Below are positions 23,459 to 31,345 of a stretch of DNA of 64,000 nucleotides, piece by piece. Positions within the stretch are counted from its first letter, which is position 1; each line of letters opens with the position of its first letter. Under the pieces are notes generated by a model. The model saw only the letters and a program-made list of their open reading frames with translations. It searched no databases and was not told where the DNA came from. The stretch is from UMGS1532 sp045542355 (GTDB lineage Bacteria > Bacillota > Clostridia > Oscillospirales > Acutalibacteraceae), in NCBI GenBank assembly GCA_045542355.1, contig JAZQKX010000013.1, positions 1 through 64,000 of the forward strand, given 5' to 3'. Position numbers and translations under genes: made by a program.

Positions 23459-24712
23459 ATGATTAATTATGATATAGTTGTAATCGGCGGGGGTCCTGCT
23501 GGTATGGCAGCAGCATGTTCAGCATACGACAAGGGTGCTAAGAGCATTGCAATTATCGAGCGTGAGGAAAGTCTCGGCGGCATTCTGAAACAATGCATCC
23601 ATAATGGTTTCGGATTACATAAGCTCGGAGAGGAATTAACAGGCCCTGAATATGCAGCTCATTATGCTAAAATGGTTTATGAAAGAGATATTAAAATATA
23701 TTGCGAAACCATGGTTACATCAATTTCTCATGATAAAATAATAACAGCACAAAATAAAGAGGGCATATTAAAAATATCCGCTAAAGCAGTAGTACTTGCA
23801 TGCGGATGTAGGGAAAGAAGCCGCGGTGCTCTAAATATTGCAGGTACACGTCCCGCGGGTGTTTATAGCGCAGGTACTGCCCAAAAGCTTATTAACTGCC
23901 ACGGATTTTCAGTTGGCAAAAAAGCTGTTATCTTAGGCTCAGGTGATATTGGTCTTATAATGGCTCGACGCATGACTTTAGAGGGAGCAGAAGTTAAGGC
24001 CGTTTGCGAGGTTATGCCTTATTCAGGAGGCTTGGCAAGAAATATCCAGCAGTGCCTTAACGACTTTGGTATTCCTTTATATCTTAGCCATACAGTTGTA
24101 CAAATCCATGGTAAGGACAGGGTAGAAGGAGTAACTATTGCTGAGGTTGATGAAAACAGAAAGCCTATCCGCGAAACTGAAAGGTATATAGAGTGTGATA
24201 CCCTGCTTCTGTCAGTTGGCTTGATACCCGAAAATGAATTAGCTCGTAGTTGCGGTATATCTATGGACCCGATAACAGGTGGAGCCGTGGTTAATAATAG
24301 ATGTGAGACTTCAATTCCCGGCATTTTCTCCTGTGGTAATGTGCTTCAGGTTCATGATTTAGTTGACTATGTTTCTGATGAAGCAGAAAAAGCAGGTGAA
24401 TTTGCAGCAAAGTACGTATCTGATAAATCCACACTTGGTTCCAGAAGTATAAAAACCGTTGCAGGAAATGGTATACGATATATACTTCCTCAGGTAATAG
24501 AAACAAACGACAATGAAGACGTTACACTGTTTTTCAGAGTCACACAGCCTTTTAATAGGATTAAAATAAATGTTTCTCACGGTGATAATATATTGACTAA
24601 CGCTGTAAAGATCAGTGCCGCACCAGGGGAAATGGAAAAGCTGACCATAGATAATAATCTTATAAAAGACGTTATGAATGAGATTACTGTAAGCGTGGAG
24701 GAAATGGCATGA
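23459..24712 (+). CDS. NAD(P)/FAD-dependent oxidoreductase, glp operon partner
   Basis: This pyridine-nucleotide-disulphide-type flavoprotein of 417 residues has an FAD motif VVIGGGPAGMAAACSA at the N-terminus, a second nucleotide-binding motif ILGSGDIGLIMARRM near residue 160, and the ACGCRERSRGALNIAGTRP block near residue 120. The C-terminal part (GIFSCGNVLQVHDLVDYVSD) is typical of the partner of GlpA in Clostridia. It probably passes electrons from the GlpA-like flavoprotein to NAD or another acceptor. It begins 12 bases after glpA behind GAGGTAA, and its stop overlaps the next gene by ATGA. Confidence 0.87.
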   Translation: MINYDIVVIGGGPAGMAAACSAYDKGAKSIAIIEREESLGGILKQCIHNGFGLHKLGEELTGPEYAAHYAKMVYERDIKIYCETMVTSISHDKIITAQNKEGILKISAKAVVLACGCRERSRGALNIAGTRPAGVYSAGTAQKLINCHGFSVGKKAVILGSGDIGLIMARRMTLEGAEVKAVCEVMPYSGGLARNIQQCLNDFGIPLYLSHTVVQIHGKDRVEGVTIAEVDENRKPIRETERYIECDTLLLSVGLIPENELARSCGISMDPITGGAVVNNRCETSIPGIFSCGNVLQVHDLVDYVSDEAEKAGEFAAKYVSDKSTLGSRSIKTVAGNGIRYILPQVIETNDNEDVTLFFRVTQPFNRIKINVSHGDNILTNAVKISAAPGEMEKLTIDNNLIKDVMNEITVSVEEMA

Positions 24713-25053
24713 AAAAAGATTTAATTTGCATTATTTGTCCCAGAGGCTGTAAGTTAACTGTAGATATTGAAGATAGTGAAATTAAGGTCACAGGCAATGC
24801 TTGTAAACGTGGTGAGACCTATGCTGTTAACGAGTGTACCAATCCTTTGCGCACAGTAACTTCTTCTGTAAGAGTTTCTAATAGAGACGGAATGGTTAGC
24901 GTTAAAACATTGAATCCCGTGAAAAAAGATGATATACTTAAAGTAATGGATTCCATCAGGTCAAAAAACGTTGAGGCTCCTATAAAGATTGGAGATATCA
25001 TAATTAAAGACGTTTGTGGTAGCGATATAGTCGCCACTTCTAATTTCGATTAA
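24709..25053 (+). CDS. DUF1667 Cys-rich protein, third glp operon subunit
   Basis: This 114-residue protein has paired cysteines near its start, CIICPRGC (residues 6-13) and GNACKRGE near residue 30, suggesting a metal or iron-sulphur site. It matches the DUF1667 proteins that accompany the GlpA-like and FAD/NAD oxidoreductase pair in Firmicutes and Thermotogae. It probably completes the glycerol-3-phosphate oxidising complex. Translationally coupled by an ATGA overlap. No terminator is evident after it; rplS has its own promoter about 140 bases on. Confidence 0.85.
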   Translation: MKKDLICIICPRGCKLTVDIEDSEIKVTGNACKRGETYAVNECTNPLRTVTSSVRVSNRDGMVSVKTLNPVKKDDILKVMDSIRSKNVEAPIKIGDIIIKDVCGSDIVATSNFD

Positions 25054-25189
25054 AAAAGGTTATTTCGAAGATACAGGGGTTGAGGTAACTGACCAACATA
25101 TGGAATTTATCTTTTAGGATAAATAATTCAATGTGAAAGCAGTCTTTTGAAGGGTAAAAAAATTAGTGAATAATTTTTTAAAACACCCC

Positions 25190-25218
25190 TTGATTTTCCA
25201 ATATTGTTGTGATATAAT
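25190..25218 (+). promoter_or_regulatory. promoter of rplS
   Basis: TTGATT at 25190-25195 and TATAAT at 25213-25218 are 17 bases apart, with TGA directly before the -10 (extended -10). Predicted start is near 25225. Confidence 0.8.
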
Positions 25219-25221
25219 ATA

Positions 25222-25335
25222 GGAGCATTTGATTGCACTTGTCCTTACAAGTGGGTTCTATGCCGTACATCGACATTGAAGCTGACAGTCCTCTGGTTTA
25301 TTAAACGTATGAATGTCTGTAAAAATTAAGGAGGA
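25222..25335 (+). ncRNA. candidate ribosomal protein L19 leader
   Basis: The ~110-base untranslated leader of rplS holds a perfect 7-bp stem CACTTGT-CCTT-ACAAGTG (25236-25253) enclosed by a GCAT/ATGC pair (25225-25228 with 25260-25263), followed by a conserved-looking single-stranded region. Position and shape fit the Firmicute L19 leader described for rplS, which is thought to mediate autoregulation by L19. The match is by memory of the motif, without a covariance search. Confidence 0.6.
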
Positions 25336-25342
25336 AAATTTG

Positions 25343-25684
25343 ATGGATGCTATTAAGAACTTAACTGCAGGTATGATGAAGGAAGATGCACCTCAGGTTA
25401 AAATCGGTCAGACCGTTAAGGTTCATGTAAAGATTCGTGAAGGCGAAAGAGAGCGTATTCAGGTGTTCGAAGGCACCGTTATTGCTCGTAACAACAGCGG
25501 TATTGCCGAGACCTTCACCGTTCGCCGTGTTTCCTATGGCGTAGGTGTTGAGCGTGTTTTCCCCGTTCACTCTCCCAACGTTGCAAAGGTAGAAGTTGTT
25601 CGCAACGGTAGAGTTCGCAGAGCAAAGCTTTATTATCTTCGTGATAGAGTTGGTAAGGCTTCCAAGCTTAAGGAACAAATGTAA
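25343..25684 (+). CDS. rplS: 50S ribosomal protein L19
   Basis: This protein of the large ribosomal subunit lies at the interface with the 30S subunit. The 113-residue protein shows the L19 signature: KVHVKIREGERERIQVFEGTV near residue 30, RRVSYGVGVERVFPVHSP near residue 62 and RNGRVRRAKLYYLRDRVGKA near the end. The frame is open from 25313, but AAGGAGG at 25328-25334 fits the ATG at 25343 and the usual MDAIKNLT start. In many Firmicutes rplS follows trmD; here trmD is 12 kb away and rplS stands alone before lepB-rbgA-rnhB. Confidence 0.97.
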   Translation: MDAIKNLTAGMMKEDAPQVKIGQTVKVHVKIREGERERIQVFEGTVIARNNSGIAETFTVRRVSYGVGVERVFPVHSPNVAKVEVVRNGRVRRAKLYYLRDRVGKASKLKEQM

Positions 25685-25697
25685 TTCATCGTATTCT

Positions 25698-25721
25698 AAA
25701 GGGGCAATTCGTTGCCCCTTT
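25698..25721 (+). terminator. terminator of rplS
   Basis: A perfect 10-bp stem AAAGGGGCAA / TTGCCCCTTT is capped by a TTCG tetraloop. The following sequence is GTTTACT, so the U-tract is formed partly by the stem itself. Confidence 0.75.
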
Positions 25722-25750
25722 GTTTACTAATTAAAGAGGTTTTAAATTCA

Positions 25751-26359
25751 ATGAATCATGTCGAAAATGAAGCAGAAGTTACTTCTCACAAGTCCAAATC
25801 CAGAATCATAGTCAAAGAAATTTACGAATGGCTCGATGCTGTTGTGATTTCTATTATCGCTATAATTATATTATTTACTTTTGTATTTAGAGTAGTGGGA
25901 ATCAAGGGTGAATCTATGGAAGACACCCTTTTTGAAAACGACCGTGTAATAATTTCTAATTTGTTCTACACTCCATCGGCTGGAGATGTAATTGTTATAT
26001 CCAGAAACTACCTGAATCAAAGCGGAGATTTAAATGAATCCGATTCTCCAATTATCAAACGCGTTATTGCTACCGAAGGTCAAGAAGTTACTATTGACCC
26101 CAAAATAGGCGCTGTATATGTTGACGGTATGCTGTTAACTGAAGATTATATCAAGCCTGGCGAGATAACTACCTGGACGGATGGTACAACCGAAGCCCGT
26201 ACAGTAACAGTTGAAAAGGGTCATATATTTGTTATGGGAGATAACAGAGGCGATTCTTTGGACAGCAGAGATAGTTCCATAGGTCAGGTAGATGTAAGAT
26301 ATGTTTTGGGACACGCTCTGCTTCGTGTGTATCCTTTTGATTCCATCGGAGGTTTATAA
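25751..26359 (+). CDS. lepB: signal peptidase I
   Basis: This membrane-bound serine protease removes signal peptides of secreted proteins. The 202-residue protein has a cytoplasmic charged N-terminus, one membrane segment (residues ~31-52, AVVISIIAIIILFTFVFRVVG), the catalytic Ser in GESMEDTL near residue 58, the general-base Lys in IIKRVIATEG near residue 100, and the box GHIFVMGDNRGDSLDSR near residue 160. The frame extends to 25712, but the ATG at 25751 has an AGAGG site and gives a normal N-terminus. First gene of lepB-rbgA-rnhB-yraN. Confidence 0.94.
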   Translation: MNHVENEAEVTSHKSKSRIIVKEIYEWLDAVVISIIAIIILFTFVFRVVGIKGESMEDTLFENDRVIISNLFYTPSAGDVIVISRNYLNQSGDLNESDSPIIKRVIATEGQEVTIDPKIGAVYVDGMLLTEDYIKPGEITTWTDGTTEARTVTVEKGHIFVMGDNRGDSLDSRDSSIGQVDVRYVLGHALLRVYPFDSIGGL

Positions 26360-26363
26360 TTTT

Positions 26364-27218
26364 ATGTCAGACATGCAAAACATCCAGTGGTTTCCGGGCC
26401 ACATGGCAAAAACTCGCCGTAAAATTTCGGAAAGCCTGAGCCTTGTTGATGCAGTAGTTGAAATAGTAGATTCAAGAATACCCGTCAGCAGCCGCAATCC
26501 GGAACTGGCGGGTATAATTAATAAAAAGCCATTGCTGATTGTACTCAATAAATCCGATTTGGCAGATTCCTCTGCAAACAGTGAATGGTGCAGTTATTAT
26601 GAAAAACAAGGTATAAATGCCATTATTGTTGATGCAAAATCAGGTAAAGGCATAGACGCCTTTAAGGTTAAGATTAAGCATATACTTAAAGATAAATTAG
26701 AGCAGTATAAGGCTAAGGGCATTGTTGGAAAAAAGCTCAGAATCATGATTGTGGGTATTCCAAATGTGGGCAAGTCTTCCTTTATTAATAAGATTTGCAA
26801 GACTAAAAGAGCCAAGGTGGAAGATCGCCCTGGTGTTACCCGTGGTAATCAGTGGTACACTGTTGACGAACAGCTTGAGCTTCTTGACACACCTGGTGTT
26901 CTTTGGCCAAAGTTTGAGGACCAGACTGTAGGTGAGCATCTGGCTTTTTGCGGTGCTATAAAGGATGATATAATGGATAAGGAATTACTCGCTATGCGAC
27001 TGGCTGAATTCCTTGCAACCAACTATCCCGATAAACTAACCGAAAGATATAAAATTTCCGACTTTCAGATGGATTCCTATGACCTATTATGCTCTATCGG
27101 TCGTGCCCGTGGTATGGTTATACGTGGCGGTGAAATTGATACAGAACGCGCCGCCGCCATGCTTTTGGACGAATTCAGAGGCGGAAAGCTTGGTAGAATT
27201 TCTATTGAGCGTCCATAA
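26364..27218 (+). CDS. rbgA: ribosome biogenesis GTPase RbgA (YlqF)
   Basis: This circularly permuted GTPase is needed for late assembly of the 50S subunit. The order of G motifs is permuted: VDSRIPVSSRNP, then LNKSDLAD (G4) near residue 58, then IVGIPNVGKSSFIN (P-loop, G1) near residue 124, then LLDTPGVLWP (G3) near residue 172. The 284-residue length matches YlqF. The N-terminal IQWFPGHMAKTRR is diagnostic. ATG 26364 lies 10 bases after GGAGGT within the lepB end; the longer upstream frame overlaps lepB and is rejected. Confidence 0.95.
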   Translation: MSDMQNIQWFPGHMAKTRRKISESLSLVDAVVEIVDSRIPVSSRNPELAGIINKKPLLIVLNKSDLADSSANSEWCSYYEKQGINAIIVDAKSGKGIDAFKVKIKHILKDKLEQYKAKGIVGKKLRIMIVGIPNVGKSSFINKICKTKRAKVEDRPGVTRGNQWYTVDEQLELLDTPGVLWPKFEDQTVGEHLAFCGAIKDDIMDKELLAMRLAEFLATNYPDKLTERYKISDFQMDSYDLLCSIGRARGMVIRGGEIDTERAAAMLLDEFRGGKLGRISIERP

Positions 27219-27241
27219 TATTGTTGAAAGCAGGTGCTTTT

Positions 27242-27844
27242 ATGCCATCTTTTGATATTGAAACTGCGGCAAAATCTCAAGGATATAAGTGTGTTTGCGG
27301 CGTTGACGAAGCAGGGAGAGGTCCTTTGGCAGGACCTGTTTGCGCTGCGGCTGTCATCCTGCCTGACGGCTTAGTAATTGACGGCTTGAACGACTCCAAA
27401 AAACTCACCGAGAAAAAACGTGAGGCTTTGTTCGATGTTATCAAAGATAACGCATTAGCATATTCTATTGCTTTTGGTACAGTTGAAGAGATAGAAAGCA
27501 TTAATATTTTACAGGCAACCTTTCTTGCTATGAACAGAGCTATTGATGGTCTAGGCGTAAAACCTGATTTCGCGCTTATTGACGGCAATAAAATCCCCGA
27601 TGGAATCGGTGTTCCGGCACTATCTGTAGTAAAAGGTGACTCCCTTTCTTATTCTATTGCTGCCGCTTCGATTCTTGCAAAGGTCACGAGGGACAGACTT
27701 ATGCTGGAGCTTGGTCCCGAATATGATGTGTATAATTTCAAAAAACATAAGGGCTATGGTACTAAAGAGCACATAGAAGCTATTAAAACCTATGGCATAA
27801 GTGATATTCACAGACCAAGTTTTTTAACTAAGATTTTAAAATGA
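27242..27844 (+). CDS. rnhB: ribonuclease HII
   Basis: The enzyme cuts the RNA strand of RNA-DNA hybrids and removes single ribonucleotides from DNA. The 200-residue protein contains the RNase HII catalytic motif CGVDEAGRGPLAGPV near residue 20 (Asp-Glu pair), the ALIDGNKIP segment (catalytic Asp) near residue 108 and SYSIAAASILAKVTRD near residue 136 (Asp). ATG 27242 has a CAGGTG site; an earlier TTG at 27221 has no good site. Its stop overlaps yraN by ATGA. Confidence 0.95.
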   Translation: MPSFDIETAAKSQGYKCVCGVDEAGRGPLAGPVCAAAVILPDGLVIDGLNDSKKLTEKKREALFDVIKDNALAYSIAFGTVEEIESINILQATFLAMNRAIDGLGVKPDFALIDGNKIPDGIGVPALSVVKGDSLSYSIAAASILAKVTRDRLMLELGPEYDVYNFKKHKGYGTKEHIEAIKTYGISDIHRPSFLTKILK

Positions 27845-28227
27845 AAAGTATCAAAAGGAAAACAGGCGACATAGGAGAGAGAGCAGTATCAAGATATTTG
27901 TCTTGTAGATTCTACAGAATAGTTGAACGCAACTTTAACTGTAGGTGGGGCGAGTTGGATATTGTTGCTAGAAAAGGTAGGTATATCTGTTTTGTTGAGG
28001 TCAAAACCAGAGGTAAAAACTCCTTCGGAAGGCCCGCTGATGCCGTTGATGCGTATAAGCAATCCAAGATAATAAAAGCCGCTTCTATTTACCTGAAGAA
28101 AAACAGCGAATTTACTGATTGTATGCCACGTTTTGATGTTGCTGAGGTTTATATAACCGATGAGAAACTCAAAATTAATTATATTAAAAATGCTTTCGAG
28201 CTTAACGAAAGCAATCACTATTATTAA
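27841..28227 (+). CDS. UPF0102/YraN family endonuclease-like protein
   Basis: This 128-residue member of the YraN family has a restriction-endonuclease-like fold. It shows GDIGERAVSRYL near residue 9, ERNFNCRWGELDIVARKG near residue 30 (catalytic-type Glu and Asp), and ICFVEVKTRGKNSFGRP near residue 49 (ExK). It is almost always next to rnhB, as here with an ATGA overlap. Its cellular role is not established; links to DNA repair or processing have been proposed. Confidence 0.9.
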   Translation: MKSIKRKTGDIGERAVSRYLSCRFYRIVERNFNCRWGELDIVARKGRYICFVEVKTRGKNSFGRPADAVDAYKQSKIIKAASIYLKKNSEFTDCMPRFDVAEVYITDEKLKINYIKNAFELNESNHYY

Positions 28228-28239
28228 TATTGACGGGAG

Positions 28240-28932
28240 GTGGTCGCAATAGCTATATTTGGTATTTCAGATTTGCATTTGTCTCTTTCGGCTGACAAAC
28301 CAATGGATATTTTCCGAGGCTGGGATAACTATGTAGAAAGATTGACCGCCCACTGGAGCCAAATAGTGTCACCAGAGGATACAGTAGTAATACCAGGGGA
28401 TATTTCTTGGGCGCTTAAATTAGAGGACGCATATAAAGATTTTGAGTTTATTAATAACCTTAGCGGCACCAAGATAATTCTCAAAGGCAACCATGATTTA
28501 TGGTGGTCCACCACCAATAAAATGAATAATTTTTTGAATGAGAATAATTTTGATACCATCAAGTTTGTGTTCAATTCCGCAATACCTGTTGGTGAGTATG
28601 TTGTATGTGGCTCTCGCGGATGGTTTTTTGATGATAAAGAGCATTCGCAAAAAATTATTATGAGAGAGGCCGGAAGACTGGCCACATCCCTCTCAAAAGC
28701 TGAGGAAACCGGTCTTAAGCCTTTAGTATTTCTACACTATCCTGTGGTGTATAAAGATCAGGTATGTCATGAGTTTCTTGATGTTTTGCTAAAGCATAAT
28801 GTGAAAGAGGTTTGGTACGGTCATATCCACGGAGCGGGAAAACAACCCTCGACAGTTAGTTGCAATGGTATAGATTTCCACTTAATTACCTGTGATTCTA
28901 TTGATTTTTCACCAATTATTATCAGACGATAG
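28240..28932 (+). CDS. calcineurin-like metallophosphoesterase
   Basis: This is a two-metal phosphoesterase of unknown substrate. Motifs in order: GISDLHLS near residue 8 (D-x-H), PGDISWAL near residue 52 (GD), LKGNHDLWW near residue 81 (GNHD), FLHYPVVY near residue 164, and GHIHG near residue 194. The 230-residue length suits this Clostridial family. The formal start is GTG at 28240, but that codon overlaps the ribosome binding site GGGAGG (28235-28240). An ATA at 28249, 8 bases after the site, would give the family-like N-terminus IAIFGISDLHL and may be the true initiator. It follows yraN by 12 bases. Confidence 0.88.
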   Translation: MVAIAIFGISDLHLSLSADKPMDIFRGWDNYVERLTAHWSQIVSPEDTVVIPGDISWALKLEDAYKDFEFINNLSGTKIILKGNHDLWWSTTNKMNNFLNENNFDTIKFVFNSAIPVGEYVVCGSRGWFFDDKEHSQKIIMREAGRLATSLSKAEETGLKPLVFLHYPVVYKDQVCHEFLDVLLKHNVKEVWYGHIHGAGKQPSTVSCNGIDFHLITCDSIDFSPIIIRR

Positions 28933-28992
28933 CCTTGAAAATAGATGATTTAGTAGAAATTTCTAAAAATTGAAAATTTTTTAAAATTATTA

Positions 28993-29021
28993 TGGAAATT
29001 TACGGCGAACTATGTTATAGT
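28993..29021 (+). promoter_or_regulatory. probable promoter of tig
   Basis: TATAGT at 29016-29021 is preceded by TGT (extended -10). The -35 at 17 bases (TGGAAA, 28993-28998) is poor, which an extended -10 can tolerate. Confidence 0.55.
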
Positions 29022-29061
29022 ATTTGTTGTATATTGATGTTTATATGGAGGTAAATAAACA

Positions 29062-30639
29062 ATGAGTTTAAAAGGTTCAAAAAAGGTTGATACTAATCGT
29101 TATGAATTAGAGGTTACTATCGACGCTGAAAGCTTTCAAAATGCAATTAGAGAGGCATACCGCAAGAACGGTAAGAAAATCAATGTTCCCGGTTTTAGAA
29201 AGGGTAAGGCTCCTCTCAGCATAATCGAAAAGTTCTACGGCGAAGAAGTTTTCTATGAAGATGCTCTCAACCTTATTTATTCCGATGCTTTGGATGCGGC
29301 TATCACCGAGGCTGGTTTAAAATTCGTTGAGGACAAGATTGACTTTGACCTTGTTTCCATCAGCAAGGCTGAGGGTGTTGAGTTTAAAGCAACTATCACC
29401 ACATACCCCGAGGTTGAATTGGCTAACTACAAGGGCTTGAAGGTTGAAAAGGTTATGCCAGTTGTTACCGACGCTGAGGTTGATGAAGAAATCGGCAGAA
29501 TGGCTGACCGTAACGCTCGTGTTGTTGCTGTTGAAGACAGAGCTGCCGAGAATGGCGATATCACCACCATCGACTTTGAGGGCTTCGTTGACGGCGTTCC
29601 ATTTGACGGAGGTAAGGCAGAGGGTCATACTCTGACTCTCGGCTCCAATCAGTTTATCCCTGGATTTGAAGATCAGATTATTGGTCACAATGTTGGCGAC
29701 GAATTTGATGTTAATGTTGAGTTCCCCGCAGAGTATCATGCAGAGAATCTTGCCGGTAAACCCGCTGTATTCAAGGTTAAGCTCCATGAAATCAAGAAAC
29801 GTGAGCTTCCCGAAATCGACGACGAGTTTGCAAAGGATGTAAGTGAATTTGATACACTTGCTGACTTAAAGGCCGATTTAAAAGCCAAGACTCTTGAGAG
29901 AAAAACCGCTACTGCCGACGAACAGGTTGAAAACGATCTTATCGATCAGCTTATCGACGGAATGAAGGCAGAAATCCCCGAGGCTATGTTTGAGCGCAGA
30001 GTTGATGAAAGCCTCCGCGATTTTGACTACAGACTCCAGTCCCAGGGTATGAACCTTGAAACCTATATGAAATATATGGGCGGAGCAAGTATTGAAGATT
30101 TCAGAAGCAATTTCCGTCCTCAGGCAGAGCGTTCTGTTAAGGTTAGACTTGCTCTTGAGAAAATTGTCGAGCTTGAAAACATCGTTCCTAACGAGGAAGA
30201 TATTAACGCTGAGTTCGACAAACTTGCTAAGCAGTACAACATGGAAGCCGATAAGATTAAGGCTATGATTCCTGAATCTGAATTGGTTAAGGATATTGCT
30301 GTTTCTAAGGCTATTGCTCTTGTTAAAGACAGCGCAGAGATAAAGGAAGTTGAGAAGAAGTCTGAGACCGCAGCTAAGAAGCCTGCCGCTAAGAAAACAG
30401 CTTCTAAATCTACTGCTTCTAAATCCACCGCTACCAAGTCTACAACCACAAAGAAGTCTACTTCTACTGCTAAGAAGACTGCTGAGGGTGAAACCGCCGC
30501 TAAGAAGCCTGCTGCTGAGAAGACAACTTCTACAACTAAGAAAGCTGCTGACGGTGAGAAAAAACCTGCTGCTAAGAAGACTACAACCACCAAGAAAACT
30601 ACAACTAAAAAGGCAACTGAAGAAAATAAAGCTGAATAA
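29062..30639 (+). CDS. tig: trigger factor with Lys/Ala/Thr-rich C-terminal tail
   Basis: This ribosome-bound chaperone and peptidyl-prolyl isomerase shields nascent chains. The N-terminal domain has the ribosome-docking signature PGFRKGKAPLSIIEK near residue 43. The FKBP-like isomerase domain spans about residues 150-240 (NGDITTIDFEGFVDG, TLGSNQFIPGFEDQIIG). A helical substrate-binding domain follows to about residue 430. The remaining 95 residues are a low-complexity tail of Lys, Ala, Thr and Ser with AAKKPAAKKT-like repeats. Usual trigger factors are ~430 residues, so the tail is extra. ATG 29062 follows TGGAGGTAAA. It heads tig-clpP-clpX. Confidence 0.95.
   Translation: MSLKGSKKVDTNRYELEVTIDAESFQNAIREAYRKNGKKINVPGFRKGKAPLSIIEKFYGEEVFYEDALNLIYSDALDAAITEAGLKFVEDKIDFDLVSISKAEGVEFKATITTYPEVELANYKGLKVEKVMPVVTDAEVDEEIGRMADRNARVVAVEDRAAENGDITTIDFEGFVDGVPFDGGKAEGHTLTLGSNQFIPGFEDQIIGHNVGDEFDVNVEFPAEYHAENLAGKPAVFKVKLHEIKKRELPEIDDEFAKDVSEFDTLADLKADLKAKTLERKTATADEQVENDLIDQLIDGMKAEIPEAMFERRVDESLRDFDYRLQSQGMNLETYMKYMGGASIEDFRSNFRPQAERSVKVRLALEKIVELENIVPNEEDINAEFDKLAKQYNMEADKIKAMIPESELVKDIAVSKAIALVKDSAEIKEVEKKSETAAKKPAAKKTASKSTASKSTATKSTTTKKSTSTAKKTAEGETAAKKPAAEKTTSTTKKAADGEKKPAAKKTTTTKKTTTKKATEENKAE
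30352..30636 (+). repeat. repetitive region coding the basic tail of trigger factor
   Basis: The region codes residues 431-525 of trigger factor. Units such as AAKKPAAKKT (near residue 437), AAKKPAAEKT (near 479) and EKKPAAKKT (near 499) recur, separated by Thr/Ser/Lys runs. The DNA is correspondingly rich in AAGAAG, ACAACC and GCTAAG repeats. The composition resembles histone H1-like or HU-like tails. Confidence 0.8.
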
Positions 30640-30696
30640 TTGATTATAATTAATCAAATTTGTTCATAATTATTTCTGCAAAGGGAGGTAACCGAC

Positions 30697-31284
30697 ATGG
30701 ATATGAATTTAGTACCTTATGTTTTAGAGCAGACAAGTCGCGGAGAACGCTCTTATGATATCTTTTCCCGTCTTCTTAACGACCGTATCATCATGCTTTA
30801 CGATCAGGTGGACAACGCATCAGCAAGCATCATAATAGCTCAGCTTCTGTATCTTGAGAGTCAGGATCCTGAAAAAGATATATCTTTCTATATCAATAGC
30901 CCTGGTGGCTCTGTGTCTGCAGGTATGGCTATCTATGACACAATGAACTACATCAAGTGTGATGTTAGCACAATTTGCATGGGCATGGCAGCAAGTATGG
31001 GCGCATTCTTACTTGCCGCTGGAGCTAAGGGCAAACGTTATGCCTTACCTAACAGTGAAATTATGATACATCAGCCTTTGGGTTCGGCAGAGGGTCAGGC
31101 AACCGACATACTGATTCATGCTAACCATATTAAGCATATTCGTGAGAATATCAACAACATTCTTGCAGATGCTACAGGTAAGCCCATCGAGGTTATCCAG
31201 CGTGACACCGAGCGTGATAATTTTATGACAGCTAAGGAAGCCGCAGATTACGGTCTTATCGATAAGGTTATTACTTCAAGATAA
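30697..31284 (+). CDS. clpP: ATP-dependent Clp protease proteolytic subunit
   Basis: This serine peptidase forms the two-ring barrel used by ClpX and other Clp ATPases. In the 195-residue protein the catalytic triad is visible: Ser in GMAASMGAF near residue 98, His in EIMIHQPLG near residue 123, Asp in RDTERDNFM near residue 172. The handle and N-loop (LVPYVLEQTSRGERSYDI) are typical. ATG 30697 follows GGGAGGTAACC. No CtsR-type heptad repeats are visible upstream. It lies between tig and clpX as in many bacteria. Confidence 0.97.
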   Translation: MDMNLVPYVLEQTSRGERSYDIFSRLLNDRIIMLYDQVDNASASIIIAQLLYLESQDPEKDISFYINSPGGSVSAGMAIYDTMNYIKCDVSTICMGMAASMGAFLLAAGAKGKRYALPNSEIMIHQPLGSAEGQATDILIHANHIKHIRENINNILADATGKPIEVIQRDTERDNFMTAKEAADYGLIDKVITSR

Positions 31285-31289
31285 CTTTT

Positions 31290-31321
31290 AAGGTAGTCAA
31301 GTCTTTAGGCTTGACTACCTT
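31290..31321 (+). terminator. hairpin between clpP and clpX
   Basis: A 12-bp perfect stem AAGGTAGTCAAG / CTTGACTACCTT (31290-31301 with 31310-31321) is followed by GTTTATG rather than a full T-run. It may be a partial terminator or an mRNA-stability stem lowering clpX relative to clpP. Confidence 0.55.
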
Positions 31322-31345
31322 GTTTATGTAATGGAGGATTTTGTT

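Noticed and set aside
29878..30657. Long minus-strand frame rich in Ser, Leu and Cys
   Set aside because: It is the reverse complement of the repetitive trigger factor tail and body, with no start signals; the plus-strand gene is clearly real.
30640..30696. CtsR operator before clpP
   Set aside because: No tandem GGTCAAA heptads are present. An AT-only inverted repeat at 30640-30657 is more likely a weak terminator-like stem after tig.
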